From: G958296245 sp963664035
GTDB lineage: Bacteria > Chloroflexota > Dehalococcoidia > Lucifugimonadales > G958296245
NCBI GenBank assembly: GCA_963664035.2
Contig: OY760867.2
Span: forward strand, 3,452,649-3,516,648
DNA length: 64,000 bases
Direction of reading: 5' to 3'
The notes under the pieces were generated by a model. The model made no database searches and was not told the DNA's origin. It saw only the letters and a list, made by a program, of their open reading frames with translations. The position numbers and the translations under genes are program-made. Of the stretch, positions 60,376 to 64,000 are shown one piece after another. The stretch's first letter is position 1. Every line of letters begins with the position of its first letter.

Positions 60376-61578
60376 GTGCCGAACCCGCTAGAAGGCAAGA
60401 CCGTAGCGTTGGGAGTCTCCGGCAGCATCGCCTGCCACAAGGCGGTCGACCTCGCCAGCAAGCTAACCCAGCAGGGGGCGGCCGTCGACGTCGTCATGAC
60501 CGAGGCGGCGGCGCGCTTCGCGTCCCCCCTCGCCTTCGCCGCCATCACCCACCGGCCCGTCGTCGCCGACCTGTTCGACCCGCAGGCCGAGATCGGCATG
60601 GACCACGTGGCCGTAGCCGAGCGCGCCGACGTGGTGGTCGTCGCGCCCGCGACCGCCAACACCGTCGCCCGCATCGCCCACGGGCTGGCGGACGACGCCC
60701 TCGCGACCACCGTGCTGGCTACGCGCGCGCCCGTCGTCGTCTGCCCCGCCATGGACGGCCACATGTACGACAACCCCGCCACGCGGCACAACGTCGAGAC
60801 GCTGCGGTCGCGGGGCATAACCGTCGCGGGGCCGGCGGCGGGCCGCCTCGCCTCCGGCATGTCCGGCCCGGGCCGCATGATCGAGCCGGCGGAGATCGTC
60901 GGCCACGTCCGGGCCGTCCTCGGGCGCAACGGCGACCTCGCGGGGCGCAAGGTGGTCGCGACCGCTGGCGGCACACGCGAGCCGATCGACCCCGCCAGGT
61001 TCGTCTCGAACCGCTCCTCCGGCAAGATGGGCTACGCCGTCGCCGAGGCCGCGCGCGACCGTGGCGCCGCCGTCACCCTCGTCACGGCGGCAACGTCCCT
61101 GCCGGACCCCGTTGGGGTCGCCGTGGTGCGGGCCGAGACGGCCGCCGAGATGCGCGACGCCATCGTCCGCGAGTGCCGCGACGCGGACATCCTGGTCATG
61201 GCCGCCGCGGTGGCCGACTGGCGGCCCGCCGAGGTCTCGCGGAGGAAGCTCAAGAAGGGCGCCGCCGACGCGCTTACCCTGGAGCTCGCCAGGACGCCCG
61301 ACGCGGTGGCCGGCGTGGAGTACGAGGGGCTGGTCAAGGTCGGCTTCGCCGCCGAGACCGACGACCTGGAGCGGAACGCCGCCGCGAAGATCGCGCCCAA
61401 GGGCCTGCACTTCATCGCGGCCAACGACGTCACCGAACCGGGCAGCGGCTTCGGCTCCGACACCAACCGCCTCACCCTCATAGACCGCGAGGGGCGGACG
61501 GAAGCTCTCGACCTCCTAACCAAGTACGAAGCCGCCCACCGCGTCCTCGACAAGGCGCTCTCGTACTGCAACGACTGA
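60376..61578 (+). CDS. coaBC: Bifunctional phosphopantothenoylcysteine decarboxylase/synthetase
   Basis: This 400-residue fusion has an N-terminal CoaC flavin decarboxylase (VALGVSGSIACHKAVDLASK, catalytic His in GMDHVAVAE) and a C-terminal CoaB synthetase (VVATAGGTREPIDPARFVSN, SSGKMGYAVAEAARDRGAAV, AAAVADWRP). In CoaC the usual PAMN motif reads PAMD, and the LACG cysteine position reads LASG. Comparable departures occur in some actinobacterial CoaBC, so activity is not excluded. Start GTG 60376. Confidence 0.92.
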   Translation: MPNPLEGKTVALGVSGSIACHKAVDLASKLTQQGAAVDVVMTEAAARFASPLAFAAITHRPVVADLFDPQAEIGMDHVAVAERADVVVVAPATANTVARIAHGLADDALATTVLATRAPVVVCPAMDGHMYDNPATRHNVETLRSRGITVAGPAAGRLASGMSGPGRMIEPAEIVGHVRAVLGRNGDLAGRKVVATAGGTREPIDPARFVSNRSSGKMGYAVAEAARDRGAAVTLVTAATSLPDPVGVAVVRAETAAEMRDAIVRECRDADILVMAAAVADWRPAEVSRRKLKKGAADALTLELARTPDAVAGVEYEGLVKVGFAAETDDLERNAAAKIAPKGLHFIAANDVTEPGSGFGSDTNRLTLIDREGRTEALDLLTKYEAAHRVLDKALSYCND

Positions 61579-61594
61579 GGGAGGACTGACCGCC

Positions 61595-62479
61595 ATGTAT
61601 GACCAGGTTAGGGCGACGGCCATCAGCATCAAGCCGAAGGCGTGGGACAAGCAGTCCAACGCCGATAAGGTCGAGTGGTTCGTAAGGGAGGCGGCCAGGG
61701 AGGCGCCGGACCTCGTCGTTACCCCTGAGGGGGTGCTCGAAGGGTACGCCGCCAGCGAGGCCATCAAGAACCCCGAGCTCGCGCAGCGGATGCTCGACGT
61801 CGCCGAGCCGATAGACGGCCCGTACGTCCAACGCTTCAGGCGGCTGGCCAAGGAGCTCGGGACCTGCCTCGTCTTCGGGTTCGCCGAGCGCATAGGCGGC
61901 GAGGTGTACAACGCCGCCGTCTTCATAGACCAGCGCGGCGAGCTGTGCGGCAAATACCACAAGACGCAGCTGGCCGAGGGTACCAGCGATCCGTGGTTCT
62001 TCAACCGAGTGGGCAGGAAGCTTCGCGCCTTCGACACCCCGCTCGGCAGGGCGGGTATCGTCATATGCAATGACCGCTGGAACCCGATGATAACGAGGAC
62101 CCTCGTCCTCGACGGGGCGCGGATGATACTGATCCCGTCCTACGGCATGAAGACCAGGCCGCAGAACGAGGCCGTGCTGGCGCGCGCCCGCGAGAACGGC
62201 GTCCCCGTGGTGGAGGCCAACGTCGGGGTGAACATGATAGTGAGCAAGGGCGAGATGGTCGGATACGCGTGGGGCAACGACCAGGTCACCACCGCCGTCA
62301 TAGACGTTCCGGCGCTGCCGTCCACGGCGGCGGCCCGCGAGTACGAGCGCCGATACATGGACATGCAGACTCCCGAGATGGAGCGCCGCTACCGGGAGTG
62401 GCAGAAGTCGCTGCGCGGGGAGGAGAACCTCGTCGGCCACGCCAGGATCGGAGGCCTGACAGCCGGCGCCGCCGAGTAA
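61595..62479 (+). CDS. Carbon-nitrogen hydrolase (nitrilase superfamily)
   Basis: This 294-residue protein has the Glu-Lys-Cys triad: E45 in VVTPEGVLEGYA, K123 in YHKTQLAEG and C158 in VICNDRWNP. It hydrolyses an amide, carbamate or nitrile; C-terminal features do not identify the branch. It begins 16 bases after coaBC with GAGGGAGGACTGACC upstream, so it may be co-transcribed with the CoA genes, without obvious metabolic connection. Confidence 0.9.
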   Translation: MYDQVRATAISIKPKAWDKQSNADKVEWFVREAAREAPDLVVTPEGVLEGYAASEAIKNPELAQRMLDVAEPIDGPYVQRFRRLAKELGTCLVFGFAERIGGEVYNAAVFIDQRGELCGKYHKTQLAEGTSDPWFFNRVGRKLRAFDTPLGRAGIVICNDRWNPMITRTLVLDGARMILIPSYGMKTRPQNEAVLARARENGVPVVEANVGVNMIVSKGEMVGYAWGNDQVTTAVIDVPALPSTAAAREYERRYMDMQTPEMERRYREWQKSLRGEENLVGHARIGGLTAGAAE

Positions 62480-62555
62480 GGCCGCGCCGTAATGGGACAT
62501 CCCCCATGCCGTATCCTGTCCATCCATGTATGACTCTTGCGCAACGGAGCGGAAC

Positions 62556-62864
62556 ATGATCGGAGTATTGACCCACCACTGGGCCCGCGAGGGCAAGATA
62601 GACGAGGCTAGGAGGCTGCTGGACGGCACCTTCGTGGACGGCCTGGCGCAGAGCAGGGCGCGCGGCTTCGTCAGCCGCACCACCCTCTACGCCCTCGACG
62701 ACCCGTCCCAGATAACCTCCCTGGTGCTCTGGGACGACGAGGAGATATACGAGCAGTGGCGCGCCAGCCCCGAGCGGGCTAGGGCGATGGCCGGCGCCGA
62801 TGCGCTCTGGGCCAGGCCGCCCGAGTCGCAGCGCTTCCACGTCGCGGGCGCGCCCTCGGCCTGA
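62556..62864 (+). CDS. Small monooxygenase-like (ABM/ferredoxin-like fold) protein
   Basis: This 102-residue protein is the size of a single antibiotic-biosynthesis-monooxygenase-type barrel: VLTHHWAREGKIDEARRLLD, SRTTLYALDDPSQITSLVLW and EEIYEQWRASPERARAM fit that fold. Specific function unknown. ATG 62556 has GGAGCGGAAC upstream; a longer frame from 62526 lacks such a site. It is convergent with the esterase-like gene. Confidence 0.72.
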   Translation: MIGVLTHHWAREGKIDEARRLLDGTFVDGLAQSRARGFVSRTTLYALDDPSQITSLVLWDDEEIYEQWRASPERARAMAGADALWARPPESQRFHVAGAPSA

Positions 62865-62870
62865 GACCGC

Positions 62871-64000
62871 CTAGCGCCCCCCTGGGTCGCCAAACCGCAG
62901 CGGAGACGTGAACCGGAGGCGGGTGTCGTCCAGCGGACCGGACAGGTCATCGCTCGGCGGCTTCACCCCGTCTTCCACCCATGCTGCGAGGTCGTGCAGC
63001 GCCGCCTCCACCTCCGGCAGGCTGAAATCGCAGTGCCCGGCCGACCTTATCGCCCGCGCGGACAGCATGCCGCCGTTCCCGGCCTCCTCGACACGGGCGC
63101 CGAATTGCGCCATAAGGTTGATCGGCACGAACCCGTCGCCGGTCGTGTGCATCGTCAGCAGCGGCACAGGCGCCGCTCCCGCGAGCCCTGTGTGGCCGGG
63201 ACTGGGCTCGGGCGCGCCCGGGCCGGCGCTCACCCGCGACACCTCCGCGTTTACCCGGCTGGCATCTATCCCAAGCTCCGGCGCTCCGGGATATACCGTA
63301 TCGGTGTTGTCGAACAGCCCGTCCAGCGGCATCATCACCCGGGCAATGCTCAGCAGCGCGAAGTTGGGCCGGAATCGCGCGTCGAACCCCTCATGTCTGA
63401 AGGGGCGCGCCCCGCCCGTCATGGCCGTGACGAGGCTTTCGAACACCCGCCTCGCGTCCGGGTCCGCCTCCAGCGTGGGCATGATCCGCGACACCGCCAT
63501 CTCCGCAAGCTCGCTGGCCGTGTCTATCTCGCCCCGCTCCACGCCTGCGGCGAACGCCCCAAGCGCCGCGTAGTGTCCCAGGAAATCTATCGTGTCCGCC
63601 CCGAAGGAGCTGCACGCGGCCAGCGCGCCGTCGTACCGTTCTGGGAAAAGCTCCAGGGACAGCAGCACCGCGTTACCCCCCATCGAGGCGCCCGCGGCGT
63701 AGGTGTACTCCGGCTGTCCGAACTTCTCGATGAACAGGTCGTGGAGGGCCGCCGTCTCAAGGGCGGCCTCGTACGGCAACCCGTTGGAGCTGAACGAAGA
63801 AGCCGCCCACGCGTAGCCCTTCTGGACCATCCGCAAGCGTATGGGCGGCGGGTCGGCGACCAGCTCCGGCATAAAGTCGCGGAAGCCGTGCGCCCACATC
63901 ACCAGCCGCCCGTTCCATTCGTCCGGCACCTCGATGCGGTACACCGTCCCGTCCAGCTCGCCGTAGACGGCCTGCGCACCCGCCAGCGGTATGAACGCCG
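62871..64000 (-). CDS. Alpha/beta-hydrolase (esterase-like), N-terminus beyond the window
   Basis: The visible 375 residues include the nucleophile elbow GASMGGNAVLLSLELFPE, an early oxyanion-region RLVMWAHGFRDFMPEL, a TGDGFVPINLMAQFG segment with the likely acid, and SAGHCDFSLPEVEAAL with the probable catalytic His. The frame continues open to the right edge (upstream residues AFIPLAGAQAVYGELDG), so the true start lies outside. Related proteins include secreted esterases; no signal peptide can be judged. Confidence 0.8.
   Translation of the reverse strand, partial: AFIPLAGAQAVYGELDGTVYRIEVPDEWNGRLVMWAHGFRDFMPELVADPPPIRLRMVQKGYAWAASSFSSNGLPYEAALETAALHDLFIEKFGQPEYTYAAGASMGGNAVLLSLELFPERYDGALAACSSFGADTIDFLGHYAALGAFAAGVERGEIDTASELAEMAVSRIMPTLEADPDARRVFESLVTAMTGGARPFRHEGFDARFRPNFALLSIARVMMPLDGLFDNTDTVYPGAPELGIDASRVNAEVSRVSAGPGAPEPSPGHTGLAGAAPVPLLTMHTTGDGFVPINLMAQFGARVEEAGNGGMLSARAIRSAGHCDFSLPEVEAALHDLAAWVEDGVKPPSDDLSGPLDDTRLRFTSPLRFGDPGGR

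Overview
This window is GC-rich, gene-dense bacterial chromosome. Housekeeping genes are mixed with many oxidoreductases, hydrolases and lipoproteins. No rRNA or ribosomal protein genes are present, so taxonomy is inference. An uncultured Chloroflexota lineage (SAR202/Dehalococcoidia-like) fits best: there is a luciferase-like flavin monooxygenase, an enolase-superfamily enzyme, a deazaflavin-type nitroreductase, a dimethylglycine-dehydrogenase-like FAD enzyme, a KorAB ferredoxin oxidoreductase, a shikimate kinase/dehydroquinate synthase fusion and several NEW3, RCC1 and lipoprotein surface proteins.

Layout. 0-7.4 kb: a truncated DUF1445 gene, gatC and gatA split by a complete IS630-type element, then a leftward luciferase-like/transaldolase/glucose-6-phosphate isomerase operon. 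7.4-17.6 kb: dispersed repeats, an orphan ribbon-helix-helix regulator beside a solitary DNA methyltransferase, a substrate-binding lipoprotein flanked by two homologous membrane proteins and a Cache-domain protein, a perfect 17 x 17-bp tandem array, three AIM24-family paralogues and an amidase. 17.7-30 kb: phosphotriesterase-like lactonase, MFS transporter, CorC/HlyC protein, enolase-superfamily dehydratase, tRNA-Trp, HicB-like protein, two NEW3 surface proteins, an FAD/GcvT dehydrogenase, EVE-domain protein and deazaflavin-type reductase. 30-41 kb: amidohydrolase, M19 dipeptidase, a lower-GC patch with a serine-dehydrogenase-type (ClpP-like) protease, korAB, DUF2277, a lipoprotein combining 35-residue repeats with an HExxH metallopeptidase site, and a glycosidase-like protein. 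41-47 kb: a repeat-rich accessory zone with two related RCC1-like lipoproteins and, between them, a gene-poor stretch of dense hairpins behind a strong promoter (candidate structured RNA). 47-64 kb: zinc-ribbon membrane protein, two SDRs (one lacking its catalytic residues), tgt, TauE/SafE permease, aroKB, apt, an IS1380 transposase next to DUF3800 and AIPR remnants, a two-gene toxin-antitoxin-like module, coaX-coaBC, a nitrilase-family hydrolase, a monooxygenase-like protein and a truncated esterase-like gene.

The main theme outside metabolism is repeat turnover. One MITE-like family with terminal inverted repeats and a GGGCTGGTTTCAAACCAGCCC palindrome occurs at least seven times and is internally amplified at two sites. 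A second GTCTC-rich family occurs three times, usually abutting the first. Several genes show insertion or decay: the IS630 element in gatCA, the truncated DUF3800/AIPR pair, the non-canonical SDR and unpaired antitoxin-like genes.
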